NCBI RefSeq assembly: GCF_000344685.1
Contig: NW_006920411.1
Location: 2,100,740 to 2,164,739, forward strand
Direction of reading: 5' to 3'
Length of the DNA: 64,000 nt
Source: Gloeophyllum trabeum ATCC 11539
Lineage: Eukaryota > Basidiomycota > Agaricomycetes > Gloeophyllales > Gloeophyllaceae
Shown: positions 45,738-56,401 of the stretch, in pieces
Layout: each line of letters opens with the position of its first letter
Numbering within the stretch: the first letter of the stretch is position 1
Made by a program: the position numbers and the translations under genes
The notes under the pieces: model-generated
What the model was told of the DNA's origin: nothing
What the model saw: only the letters and a program-made list of their open reading frames with translations
Databases searched by the model: none

Positions 45738-46451
45738 ATGCCCAAGGTCATCTCAAGGTCGGCAGTCTCGTCTTCGACCGATGGTCCGTCCTCATTCTAT
45801 GATCTGTCTGCACTAGGACCTGAGTGCTCGTTGTCCAGCTGCTCCTACTGCGTCCTCGATCGCGGCGTTGAGGGTCTACTGTAAACAACCTCCGTTCGCT
45901 TGCTGTTTTCTCAGAACTAATATCCATTATTTGATGGGTAGATTGCATTTGTGGCGAGTTCATCGTACGTTTCAGCTTGACTCGCAATCGATATCTAGTC
46001 ATCTCATTTCGGCGGCGTTCAGCTTGTTATAGACAAAAGCCTCGCTTCTCTGCCGAGGCGCCAGTCAGATGGAGCTATCATCGTCAGGTCGCAGGATAGC
46101 GCTGCCGGTAAGGCTCGCGTCTTCAAGCTAAATGCTACAGCGGGTGACCCTGTTCTGGTGGAGAGGTGCGTCTTACGGCTGCGTATTTAACCCTTCGCCT
46201 CAGTTTGTCTGACTGGTTGTTCAACTCGTAGGAAAGGTGGGCATGAGCGCCAATATCGATTTCTCTGCCCTCGGTGTACGCTACCCATCGGATATCAATC
46301 CACGCCTCCACCAGAGAAGTCCGGCCCGTACTTGTACATCATCAAAGGAGCATTGACTCAGATGCAGGGTCAAGTACCTGCGGACGCATTCGATGGAGAA
46401 GAACTAGTGCGGACCTCGGCAGAAGAGAAGGAAAGCAATTCACTGACTTGA
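45738..46451 (+). CDS. STEEP1 (CXorf56/UPF0428) homologue
   Basis: Five exons: 45738-45783, 45839-45880, 45942-45964, 46023-46165, 46232-46451; 157 aa. The start MPKVISRSAV matches the family's invariant opening. The small exons rebuild VYYCICGEFILVIDKSLASLPRR, where CxC and the L-x-x-L-P-x-R block are family hallmarks. The zinc-ribbon-like second half has ERQYRFLCPRCTLPIGYQS and PYLYIIKGALTQ. In animals STEEP1 promotes STING exit from the ER; fungi keep the protein without STING, so its older role is unknown. Exon 3 is only 23 nt. The insertion of a hAT MITE just upstream may affect its expression. Confidence 0.87.
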
Positions 46452-47487
46452 TATCATGTGTGTGAGTTCCTGTAGATACCCTATCCACTGCAATGATGCA
46501 TCATGGGGTTGATGCACGACAGACCACTCGCAACCGAGCCCCATTGAGAGGTGGGCTATCCCTTCGGTCTCTGACAGTTTGAGATAGTCGTATTGACAGT
46601 CTCATGGCCAACAACATGATGATATACAGACATGGCTCATATATTAAATGATTTGAGAGTGAATACACAAAGGGTACATTACACGGTAAATCTGAGGATG
46701 TTCATGGTTGCGAGAGTTCCATTGCAAACCTGAAACCAGAGCAGTGTATCAGTACCGGATGCTTCTGAGGCAACAGCAAACAAATAAAACATAGGAGGTC
46801 AGATACCGTTGTAGAGAAGGTTAACTCATGACGCCGACGCTAAGTCATGCATCGACGCTCATACAGTGTGAATAGTATTGTCATCACACAAAATTGCAGA
46901 AGAAGAGAAAGTACGACAGCAACATGTAGAGAGCAACTCACCATCGCGTAGCTAGCAGCATAAACCTCAAACCAGCGAAGAGCTTCCGGCCACGTCGAAC
47001 ATGAGAAGAGGAATGAATGCAACGAAAATAAAGTTTTGTATCGTTTCGTGTGGCTGTATTTGCATGTGTTTGCAGACGCCCGGACACACAGCGCCAAATA
47101 ACGCGTCCATTATTCCTCTTGCCTGAATTCGATTACAATGGCTCCTCGCTCTGTTGGCCTTCTGCTGTCCTCTGTTGGCGTAATTTCTCTGAAAATACAA
47201 TCCGTATCATAGCAACTGCTGTTTTTGCTGCTTTCAGCGGTGGGTCCTTGTGGGGACCTACAGGAATTACCAGAGAAGGTAAACTTTGTAGGCGACACTC
47301 ACCTCTGGATTGCCTACGATTGCTTGACGATAATTTCTGCGTTCCTGGAGACGCGATGGTATATAAGAGACGCGGTACGATGCACATTCCAGCATTATCC
47401 AAAAGCCTCTCCAGCCAAGAGCCAGAGCCCTCTTAACCATCTTCACTCTTCAAACACACATCCCGCGTCTCACCGCACATATTCCCA
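46452..47487. other. Intergenic region upstream of the small gene
   Basis: About 1 kb. Short frames on both strands (for example 46840-47097 on -) have no family features and conflict with each other. Apart from the TATA box near the right end I see nothing recognisable. Confidence 0.45.
47360..47367 (+). promoter_or_regulatory. TATA box of the 77-aa gene
   Basis: TATATAAG lies 121 bp upstream of the ATG at 47488. The following leader is CT-rich without ATG near the start, as in strongly expressed fungal genes. Confidence 0.6.
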
Positions 47488-47721
47488 ATGGCTTACACCA
47501 CCAGCACCTCATCCTTCTCCCTCTTCCCCATCGCCCCCGCCACGCCAGGAGCATTCACCCTCTTTACCACACCATCCACCCCTCGTGACAATCACGAGTT
47601 GTACGGCGACTTGAGGGTCGCGTTCCACCCTACAACCAACCAGCCGACCCAGCAGTGCAAGAGGAGCGCCAGCGGATCGTCCATCAAAGACGGGCTGTTC
47701 AAGATGTTCGGAGGACTGTAA
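47488..47721 (+). CDS. Small intronless Ser/Thr/Pro-rich protein of unknown function
   Basis: A 77-aa frame, MAYTTSTSSFSLFPI..., ending SSIKDGLFKMFGGL. No signal peptide, membrane segment or known domain is visible. The N-terminal two thirds are low-complexity; the last 14 residues could form an amphipathic helix. Support for a real gene is the TATATAAG box at 47360, a CT-rich leader and a clean ATG context (CCCAATGGC). Small TATA-driven genes of this type are often stress- or stage-induced in basidiomycetes, which is inference. Confidence 0.55.
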   Translation: MAYTTSTSSFSLFPIAPATPGAFTLFTTPSTPRDNHELYGDLRVAFHPTTNQPTQQCKRSASGSSIKDGLFKMFGGL

Positions 47722-48174
47722 AGACCAGCCGTTGGGCGTCTGCCTGGAATAATCCCCTCGCCGGACGTCATCATTTATACCATTCACGTCGAGATATCCA
47801 TTCTTGGATATCCAGCAACTTCGCGATGTCTATACCCAGGCTGCGGCGGTCAAGGTACGAAGGAGGCTCAGCGCCCCTTACTAGGTCAGCGACCAACTAC
47901 GAATCCCCAGCCACAGGCGCTGCCGGAGGAGTACGAATAGTTGCAGGCAACATCCCGTTGCCAGGGAAGGAAGGGCAGAGGAGTAGGAGTAAGCAGGAGC
48001 CGTCAGTCCAGGAAGGGAGCTCCGAGAAAGCGCAGTTACTCCGATGGGGAGGAGTTCTGTTGTCGAGATATCGCTGCAGATTAGCGCGTAGTATGACGAG
48101 TGAAATAAATTAGACCGTTAGATATACAAGTAACTCGCAAAAGCGATCTATCTACCAAATGACTTCAAGTATTT

Positions 48175-49988
48175 CTAGTGAATCAACCCGAGCCCTTTCC
48201 TCACAGCGTCTATCAAGTCCCACTGATCTGTGTCCCCATGGACATCGAACATGTTAACGCCAAGTAGCCCTTGCTCTTTAGCTAGCGCCGCCTTTAATTG
48301 CAGACTCTGGGGGTCGTCGTACGTGATGACTTGCTCAGCGCCTGTGGAGGTAAGGTAAGGCGTGCTAGAGCACTCGTCCCAATGTCTGGTGAAGCCCCCG
48401 GCGCCATCGAAGGAAGGCCCGACCAACGCCCCTTGAGAGACCAGGTCGGAGAACTGGAGCTGCCCATTGTCGCTCCCGCCGTCTTCGTTTTTTAGGATTA
48501 CAGCGTCTGCAACTGTGACCTCTTCGCCGTCTACCTCGAGCCCTGCACGAGTGCGGAGTTTCGTCGCGGTTGAACGGGAGATGTATCCGTAGGAGGGGAC
48601 ACCAAGTACAATTTTGCTTGCGGGCATTCCAGCGCCAACCCAGGCACCTATGGCTGAATACGCGTTCGCCTCGGGCTGCGTGGAATTACCGCATGCGTTG
48701 CTCAAGGGAGCATTAGGTCCAGGGTTTGAAGACGCTGTAAAAGCAAAGTCAATGTTTATAACGGTTCTAGACTTATACCAGGAAAGGTACTTACATCCCC
48801 AGACGTCGTAATTCATTATTAGGATCCAATCGAGCACGGAAGCGAACGGGGTTACATTCTTCAACGGCTGACCGTTTTGATCGGCAAAGGGGACGACCTG
48901 GGTAGCGGCGGAGATACGGGCAGTAGGAGGAAGCTGCGAACGCAACAGTACCAAGAATAAGAAATAGTTGGACGTGTCGTCCTGAGTCCAAATGTTGCCC
49001 TCTTGGCCCGGCTGGCCCGGATATTCCCAGTCGATGTCAATGCCGTCGAGCTCGTACTTGTGGTACGTCTCCACAATATTGTTGACAAAGATCTCCCTGT
49101 TTGCAGCGCTGGACACAGCCGGAGAGAAGTATCTGACGTTGTTATGTTGAGCACCACGTTTCATAAAAGTCCAGCAACAGGATCTACTTACTTAGCGCCG
49201 GTCCAACCACCAATACTAAGCTTGACCTTCTTCCCTTTAGCATGTGCCGCAGCAACCAGCCTGTTCAGTAGCATAGGTGCAGTCGTTGGGTCGTCCCAAG
49301 TAAGTCCAAACTGAGGACTGGGCAGGGCAAAGGCAAAGTCGATCCAGTCGAATCTGCCGAAGTCAATCTTCTCGGGCGGGAAGTCTAGCCCAGCCCAGTC
49401 GGGATAGTACGCCATCACTTGCGGTTCGGAGGACATCGGCGCCAGAGTGGGGATGGGAATTGGAGCAGACGACGATGAGACGGCAGAAGAGGTCGCCACG
49501 GGGTTGGGCACCGACGACGTAGTAGTTCCCGAGGAGTTAGATGGGACCGCGGTATTTTCAGCAAACTTTGCAATGTCTGACTTCGCAGGAAGCGAAGGTG
49601 TGATTGTGGAGGGTACCAAGACCGGTGGGACCGACACGTCCCCAGGGAAGAACAGGGCGGCAGCGTCCGTTGCTGATGGAGTAGCGCTGGAAGCTGAGGC
49701 CGTGACGGTGTGCGAGGATGGTGCCGGAATATGATCTGGAGGCATAAACTTGACGATCCCGTCAGCTGTGGGCTCAGCGGAGGGGAGTCTCTGGGTGGAT
49801 ACAACTGTGGTGACCACCGTCTGCGTTACCACGAGTCTCTCCCCCTCGATGATTTTTGTCGAGTTGGTCTCGACTCCGATGTGAAAGTCGGCGATGTTGG
49901 GAGCGCTCTGTATAGGGAGAGGGGCGCTGCGAGCAACGAAAGGAAGTGCCGAAGCGGCGAGAGCGAAGAAGGATGAAGTAAACCGCAT
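48175..49988 (-). CDS. Secreted GH18 chitinase with Ser/Thr-rich N-terminal region
   Basis: Three exons: 49988-49192, 49132-48795, 48734-48175; 564 aa. A signal peptide (about 1-21, FFALAASALPFVARSA) is followed by some 170 Ser/Thr/Pro-rich residues likely to be O-glycosylated, then a GH18 barrel from about residue 190 (MAYYPDWAG). It contains KVKLSIGGWTGAKYFSP and the catalytic DGIDIDWEYPG (DxxDxDxE) with Glu as acid/base, plus MNYDVWG for substrate positioning. It hydrolyses chitin in cell-wall remodelling or nutrition. The Ser/Thr region preceding, rather than following, the catalytic domain is a less usual order. An array of palindromes lies 278-412 bp upstream of the start. Confidence 0.93.
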
Positions 49989-50265
49989 GGTAGACGAGCA
50001 CCTCGAGTGCGAAGCCGGGAGTAACGAAAGAGATGTGGGAGTACCAGACTCTGTTGCAGCGGAGGACGCGCAAAGTCAGAACCTCCTGGGTTGCTGGAAA
50101 GAAAGAAAAAAGTGGGACCAGCCGAAGAAAGGATGGCCACTTGAGAGGAGACATGGGGGCTTTTAATGACATGGGGGCGGCACAGGCAAGACATCCGCTG
50201 CAGTCTGGCCTTGAATTCAACCTCCCCGTGTCCGCCCTGACGCCGAGGAGACGCGAGGAACGGTC
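49989..50265. promoter_or_regulatory. Chitinase promoter-proximal region
   Basis: The sequence just upstream of the chitinase start (minus strand). It contains two direct copies of GACATGGGGGC (near 50151 and 50169). No clear TATA box. Confidence 0.4.
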
Positions 50266-50400
50266 GTTCGCGTCTTAGACGCGAACTTGCCGCCACAGGC
50301 GGCTACGCCGGTCCGGGAGCGGAATGACCGCCGATCGTCGATCGGCGTCGGGATCCCGACTTCACTTCCCTATTTTGGCAGCCGCTGCAGTTGCTGCAGC
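50266..50400. repeat. Array of perfect palindromes/inverted repeats
   Basis: Within 135 bp there are five perfect dyads: GTTCGCGTC-TTA-GACGCGAAC (50266-50286), GCCGCC-ACA-GGCGGC (50289-50303), CGCCGATC-GTC-GATCGGCG (50329-50347), GTCGGGATCCCGAC (50347-50360, no spacer) and GCTGCAG-TTG-CTGCAGC (50384-50400). A short CCGG-T-CCGG lies between the second and third. Four of the five have a 3-nt spacer. Arms differ in sequence, so this is not a tandem duplication. Confidence 0.85.
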
Positions 50401-50503
50401 TGGATGTCTGTCGGGTACGCCCTCTGTTGCTTGCGGAACTGCCAGGCTATGGTAGGCCCAGAGTGAGGTCTTGGGTACAATTGGAGGCCGTGAGGTAGGA
50501 TTC

Positions 50504-50534
50504 CGTTGTATCTCCTAGCCCTTGTGATACAACG
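50504..50534. repeat. 9-bp perfect hairpin
   Basis: CGTTGTATC at 50504-50512 pairs with GATACAACG at 50526-50534 around a 13-nt loop. It may be a terminator-like or foldback structure, or chance; no U-tract follows on either strand. Confidence 0.5.
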
Positions 50535-53500
50535 TCAGTTCAGTCACATTTCAAACTTACAGCCCGATCAAGGATGCTAGAGCACATACGCTTCCAGTTG
50601 GATTTCTTTTCCGAACTACCACCATTAGCGTGTGTATCAGTTAGAGGCAGAAATAGACAACCGAACAGACCTTGCGACACAGTCCAGAATTCTCGCTGCT
50701 GCGGTTCATACCGGTCCAGGTAAGGGACTACACCCGATAACGCTGCTGGTTGACGCCAGACGCTACCATCGCGTGCGAGAACCGTGCTGCTGTAGTATCG
50801 ACCATAATGAGACATAGTAGAATATGACGGACCCTTGCAGCCCACGCAACACTCATGGGAAACCATCGGCGTGGTTCAGCACCGACGACGTGCCTATTGC
50901 TGTCCCCATGAGAATACGTGGCAACCGTCAATCAGTGTAGTCCTACGATAATTAGCTCCGAACAGATTATTCTCGAGGAGAACTGGCATCGACGACCGCA
51001 GTGTCTACATATAACTCCGTGAGCGACAGGGCATCGCCACACGATAACCCCTTGCGCCGGGGCACGCGCAAGTCGCGCACTGTTACGAGAGCCAGTATTA
51101 CAGATATCGTCGCAGTGTATTTTCGCAAGAGCACTCACGACTAAGCGTAGGGATGAGCATAGGACGAAAGTCGGCCGTAGCATCTAATCATCTCCGCGCC
51201 GCTAACTAACGGCGGTTCTGCGTGCCGACATCCCCCGCGCCAAGCGTTTCCCTACAGTTTCCGTCCAGTGATATGGTCAACGTATTCTGCATGTAAAAGA
51301 CAGACGCCCTCACCTCTAGGAAAGTCCATTAGAACTGTAACCTAGTCGCTATTGACGCGCGATCTATCAAGGACGATAAAGCGACACGAGGCAGGATGAG
51401 ACAGGCTTCAGTCGTTGGCCTGTGCGAGCACTACCAAAGAACGGAGATACTGCGTCCTCAGCAAGCAATATTAAGGTCAGAAGCCCATTCCACCGAGGGG
51501 TGACATTGAGAAAGTGGCACTTGCGCCCAAGTGCCCGAAGCGAGTAATCAACGTCAAATATCCGGGCAGCGCAGATCTAGAGCATGCGTATTGATCTGGG
51601 ACTTAAGTGCTTTACATCGAAGATCTGTTCTCGACGATCACCCCAACACCGGACCAGCATTAATCCGTGTAAATGCCCCAGACCAGTCTCCCGGACGAGG
51701 AACGAAGTCGCTGCGATGAGAAATCGGGCGCTCTAGATGGAAATACAGAGGTTTCATCCAGGAGCATGGGGAATTTATCCGGGAGGGGGGCCGTCCCAAC
51801 GCGGTCTGCATAAACCGGGGAGCCCGAGACGGGGCTGTGGAATAGCTCCGGAGAGGCAGCTGGAAGACACTGCTTGCCCAGAACCCCAGCAACTCTTCAG
51901 CCGCGTCGCACATTGCCTGCGTACCGTACCCTTCTCAGTAGGGTCACTGTGTCCTCAAGTCATAGCATTCAGGATATGGCAGAGCTTGTGGGAGCGACAG
52001 GGAGTTAACTAGCGCGCACAAACCGCCTCGAAACTGCCCAACGCACCTGTCTTATGCTTCCTGACGCGCCATCACCTGCGGGCATAATGATCGTCGCAGC
52101 CACGGGCCGTCAATCTGGCCTAGTAGGTCATCCGACGTCGGGCGTCGCAGGACGCATCACCGGGGATATACCTTACGGAGGAAACGCCACCGTACCTTTG
52201 ACGCTAGGCATCATTTAGATTAAGGCGCATCAAGTAGGAGGTGCACACATGGGTTAGGAGTGGAGAACCGTGTAGAATGTATCCGGCTCCCGGCCGAGCC
52301 GTGGGCGCAGGAAGGATGACCGGAAGGTCGTTCAGAGAGCAGCGGAAGGCAGGAGAGAAGACGCATGCGCAGGCTTGTTGAACAGATAGCATAACCCGGA
52401 ACAGGTACATTTGACTGTGGTCGGCAAGTTCTCAGCCACGTCCCGAAGCGGGAGATGAGCTCAGTCAAACTCCTTTAACCTGCTTGTTGTCACTCGCGCT
52501 ATTTATTTAGCGGACTCATAACCCACGAAGCCCTGATACGAGGAACACCGGGCGGGGGGCTTCCGACGGTCTCTAGCATCCGTAGCACGACTACTCGGGG
52601 TAACAAGACTGCGCTGCGTAGTTACACAGCAATCCACAGTAAACGAGTTGAACGTTGAAGACAGGGCTTCTGAACCTGATCAGCGCAGCGGGCACGTGGA
52701 CCGAGATTCTCGTCTCCATTCCCGCCTGCGTGCGAACACTGAGACCAGATAACGATAGACACGACCACCGGGGATAGAAGCCACAGTCCAGCTCGGGCTT
52801 CAAGCTTCAATGCCGGCCTGACACGGTAGGGGCTTCTGACCGACAGCGACAGGAGCGGAGGGCGGGGGCGGAATGCACGATACGGCCAGTGTTGCCCCAG
52901 GGGAAAGAACGGGCAGAAGGCATGACGAGGCGCGGGCTCGGCAGACGGTGCGGTCGCACGGCGTGCACCAGACAACGACCGCCCATCTGCTCGTAGATGG
53001 AGCGATGTTGATACCAAGTGACGGCCTGAGAGTGCTGGGGACGCGATAATGGAAGTTCGACCAGCAGGTCGGGGGATGCAAGGGCGCAGGCGCCGTGATA
53101 GAAGCTGTCAGATAACCTACAGGGCGTCGGGCTTGCTATTCCAGGCGCGGGCGGGCAGAAGAAGGTTCGCGTATTGCGACGGCCACGGTATCCGAAGGCG
53201 ATACCGCGCCGTTTAGGTTGTGTCTAGAGAAAGCGTTGGAATTGAGCTCGGTGTGGCCAAGACTCGAGACACAGTCGGCGCCGGAGTGGCAAGACCTGAA
53301 GATGTACCGGTAAGGTTCAGTCCTGAGTTTGTGGGAGTCCTGTTGTGATTGCTCGGTAAGAGGGGCAGTGAACCGACTTTGAAGCCTGTTAAACAAGACG
53401 TGGATGTGAACTGCTGTACCAAAGAAGTACAACAAACAAGCATCGTCTCGTCCGGTGGGCTCCTTCCACTTGCAGGTTGCGATGTTCGTTGATCGAAGCT

Positions 53501-54692
53501 GTCACAGATTCCCTCAGTTATTGAAGCTGGGGGGACGACGGGCACGGACTCTGCAACTCAATGAGACGAGAGCGTCAGTGGGATTATCAGGATTGAGAAA
53601 GTAACATGGGCACGAGGTGGCGTTCCAAGTCGAGCAACCGATGACAGAGAAGACAGAGTCCACCTGTTATCGGTGCGTACATACGTCTGAACAATGCGCC
53701 GGATATCAGCTTACGTCGAATAACGCTAGGAAATAGCACCTGATGGTGGCTGCACCCAGAAGGTTAGTGGGACCTTGGTAAGCTGCTGAATCAACTTTTA
53801 GGGCGCTGAGATCCGACTCACCCGATTACGTGCTCGCCCTCGCCAAAGGACAATGACTTGCCTTGAATCGATGATTATACGTGTATTAGAGTTCTTTCAT
53901 TACCCTGCTTCTGAGCATGCATCCGCATTGTTGGAATGCGCGCCTGTACGTTTTTCGAGAAGGCGTGGCGGCGGGCAGATCATCATTTAGGACGAGAAGG
54001 TGTTGGCCAGCAAGATATCCTCCGACACGGAACTGGGCGTGGACATGGCCAAGGTCGTCAGCTGCAAGGGTCAGCAAATTGGAGCGTGGAGCGTAAAGCG
54101 ACCGCTGTCGCAGTTTTATCAAACAAGCCAATTCGTCGGGCGTCACAGGTCCTCGAGGACGAGATTGCGTTTCACAGGGCGGACGCAGGGCGCGCCGTAT
54201 TACCATATGGGGACGGTATGACTTCCTTATCGAGATCCCGTGGCGGGGGTTCCGAGATCTGATTGGAGATCGTAATTGCGCGGAATCTGAACGAGGAGGG
54301 AAGCGAGTCTCCAACAAGTGTGGCTTTCTCAGCTCCTGGCGACTAGTGCCGGTCGAGGACCTGCACCGTACCGCTGTCCGTGCTCGCCGGGGAAATGCTG
54401 CGACGCTCGCGACGACGCTGACGGTGATTCTGGACGCGGGGCAGACGCACCAGCGTCGGTGCGGGCCCACCGATTTTCGCGGAGTGACGCGCCCACAGGC
54501 GATTCATTTGGAGGGTGGTTCCGTGACAGATGTGCGTCCATCGATGGAGCGCCGATCTGGGACGGTGAGAGAATGCGGGATGGATCTGCTCATTGTCTAA
54601 TTGCAGGCTTCCTTGCCATCACTCGCTCGCGGCGGTGTCGAGCCATGCCCCTTCCGTCACACTCGGCCCTCGTGTCCCTCCGCCACGCCCTC
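50535..54692. other. 4.2-kb stretch with no recognisable gene
   Basis: The longest gene-free interval in the window. Frames are short or overlap on both strands (for example 53886-54470 on - against 53936-54262 on +) and none carries family features or a plausible exon chain. No transposon ends, tandem repeats or RNA gene were found. It could hold a long non-coding transcript, decayed mobile DNA or simply a large promoter. Confidence 0.5.
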
Positions 54693-54699
54693 TATAAAA
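54693..54699 (+). promoter_or_regulatory. TATA box of the Pro/Ser-rich gene
   Basis: TATAAAA lies 79 bp upstream of the ATG at 54772, followed by a CT/C-rich leader. Confidence 0.65.
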
Positions 54700-54771
54700 C
54701 ACCCTCGCCCGGTCCCCCATCCCCACCGCATTTCTGCGCCATCAGAACGACCCCCTAGTACGTCCACAAAC

Positions 54772-55554
54772 ATGTCGTCCGCGTCCGCTCGTTGCTACTC
54801 TCCCGTTCCCTCTCCCATGTCTTCCCCCGAGTTCCTCCCGACTCCCCTGCCCTCTCCGCGCCCAGTCATCCGCAAGTCTTCATCCTCCTCTCTGCGCAGA
54901 TTGCAGCTCGAGCCCGCCGTAGACCCTCCCATCCCGCCGCGTCTCATCGGTTCGCCTCTCCTCCAGAGAACCCTCCCCTCTAGACAGACGCGACGAGACG
55001 ACCTCTCGCGTAAGGACAAGAGTCCTATGCTCGCAAAGGGCTTCGTGGACGGCTACGAGTTCGGCGTCGGCGCACCCCCTGCAGCGGAATACTCTGCCCG
55101 CAGGTCCCCTCGCCGCCGACCCGCGCCACTCCCCCTCTCTGCACCAGCCACGCCCTCTTCTTTCGCCTACCCTTCTCCTCGCAAACAGCTCCATCGTCGC
55201 TCACCCTCGGTCGCATTCCCCGTCTCCCCTCGTTCGCCACCGCTCACTCCCGTTATATCATCCCCACCTCCGCCGGTCCCTCCCATCCCCGCTTTCCTAC
55301 TCGAGCCCGGGGATATAGTGTCAAAGCCCGTGCTGAGGCCCCTGCGAGGGAATGGGATCGAAGAGTGCAAGCCTGAGCACGTCGCCATCCCTGATCTTGA
55401 CCTGGAGATGGAGATGGGCGAGGACGCCCTCACCTGGGCGCGGAGACGGAGGGATGCCAGGAAAGAGAATCGGCGGAGGGACGAGCCGATGACGTGCTCC
55501 AGATTCCTCTCGCTCAGCAACGGCCGTCGGACGGTGGGGAACGCCATGGCATGA
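54772..55554 (+). CDS. Intronless Pro/Ser/Arg-rich protein of unknown function
   Basis: A 260-aa frame starting MSSASARCYSPVPSP. Most of it is low-complexity, with repeated SP/SPR motifs (SPRPV, RSPRRRP, SPRKQ, SPRSPP) that would suit proline-directed kinases. A compact segment around residue 95, LAKGFVDGYEFGVGAP, and an acidic helix LDLEMEMGEDALTWARRRRDARKE near residue 220 look conserved. No signal peptide or membrane segment. A TATAAAA box 79 bp upstream and an open frame over 783 bases support a real gene. I do not recognise the family. Confidence 0.65.
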   Translation: MSSASARCYSPVPSPMSSPEFLPTPLPSPRPVIRKSSSSSLRRLQLEPAVDPPIPPRLIGSPLLQRTLPSRQTRRDDLSRKDKSPMLAKGFVDGYEFGVGAPPAAEYSARRSPRRRPAPLPLSAPATPSSFAYPSPRKQLHRRSPSVAFPVSPRSPPLTPVISSPPPPVPPIPAFLLEPGDIVSKPVLRPLRGNGIEECKPEHVAIPDLDLEMEMGEDALTWARRRRDARKENRRRDEPMTCSRFLSLSNGRRTVGNAMA

Positions 55555-56401
55555 ATCCCCGAATCCCTCAATCATCCACCGCAATCATAGAATCATCACT
55601 TCGGCTTTCCCGCTTCCCCACTCTCGTTGCTCTCTTGCCTCCATCTTTGTCCCGCAAGTTCAAACTGTACGCCGTCATCGACCGTTTTCCGCAAAAGCCA
55701 TCGCATATTGTACCGCCTATGCGCCTTAGTCCTATCCTAACACCCTCTTTATTCCCACTATTCGACTTTCGTGCATCATATGCAAGCCGGGATCAAGTCT
55801 CAAGCCCATATCTCTAGTTCGGCAGTTTCTCGTGCATTGCCTCGGCTTCTAATTTATCGTATCAAGACGCAATGCTCTCATTGTTTATTCTTTGCATTCG
55901 TTTTCAGGGTAAATACTTTGGTGCAATGTAATTCTATGTTCACATCGGGGAGTGTTTACACGATCAGTGTATTGGTTGAAGTAGCTACAGGAAGAAGTCA
56001 ACCAAATTACAAGTCTGTTTTTCCGCTCTGGACGATATGTCTGCGAAACATACGCATCCCGACACCACAACATCCCGACGCCGATGAGAGCCGTGCAGAA
56101 TAACGCATTGTCCAAATATAGAGCGGGGGCGGTGCACCGCCGCCAACGACTCGGGGAGCGGCGTCTGGCTGCGAGAGCGCTGGCTCGTTGGTCCCCGTCG
56201 ACCCTTCCTCCGACCACGGGCCGTCTTCTGAAACACACGTCTTGCTCGGCCGTCTTCCAATCCACCTCTACGTCGCCGTAGTTCTGTCACCCGCTCCTCT
56301 TCACGCTCCGGAATCACCCTCCCATAGTAGGCAGCTTCACACGGCGTGCGAGACTTGCTCATTTCGAGAAAGAGGCCCGACGAACGTCGGCGACACGCGA
56401 C
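55555..56401. other. Intergenic region
   Basis: About 850 bp between two plus-strand genes. Frames on both strands overlap and show no features; presumably the 3' UTR of the first gene and the promoter of the second. Confidence 0.45.

Noticed and set aside
50266..50400. CRISPR-like array
   Set aside because: The repeats are different palindromes, not copies of one repeat separated by spacers, and the organism is a fungus.
53886..54470. 194-aa minus-strand frame
   Set aside because: It overlaps plus-strand frames of similar quality, has Arg/Ser/Pro-rich random wording, and lacks domain or promoter support.
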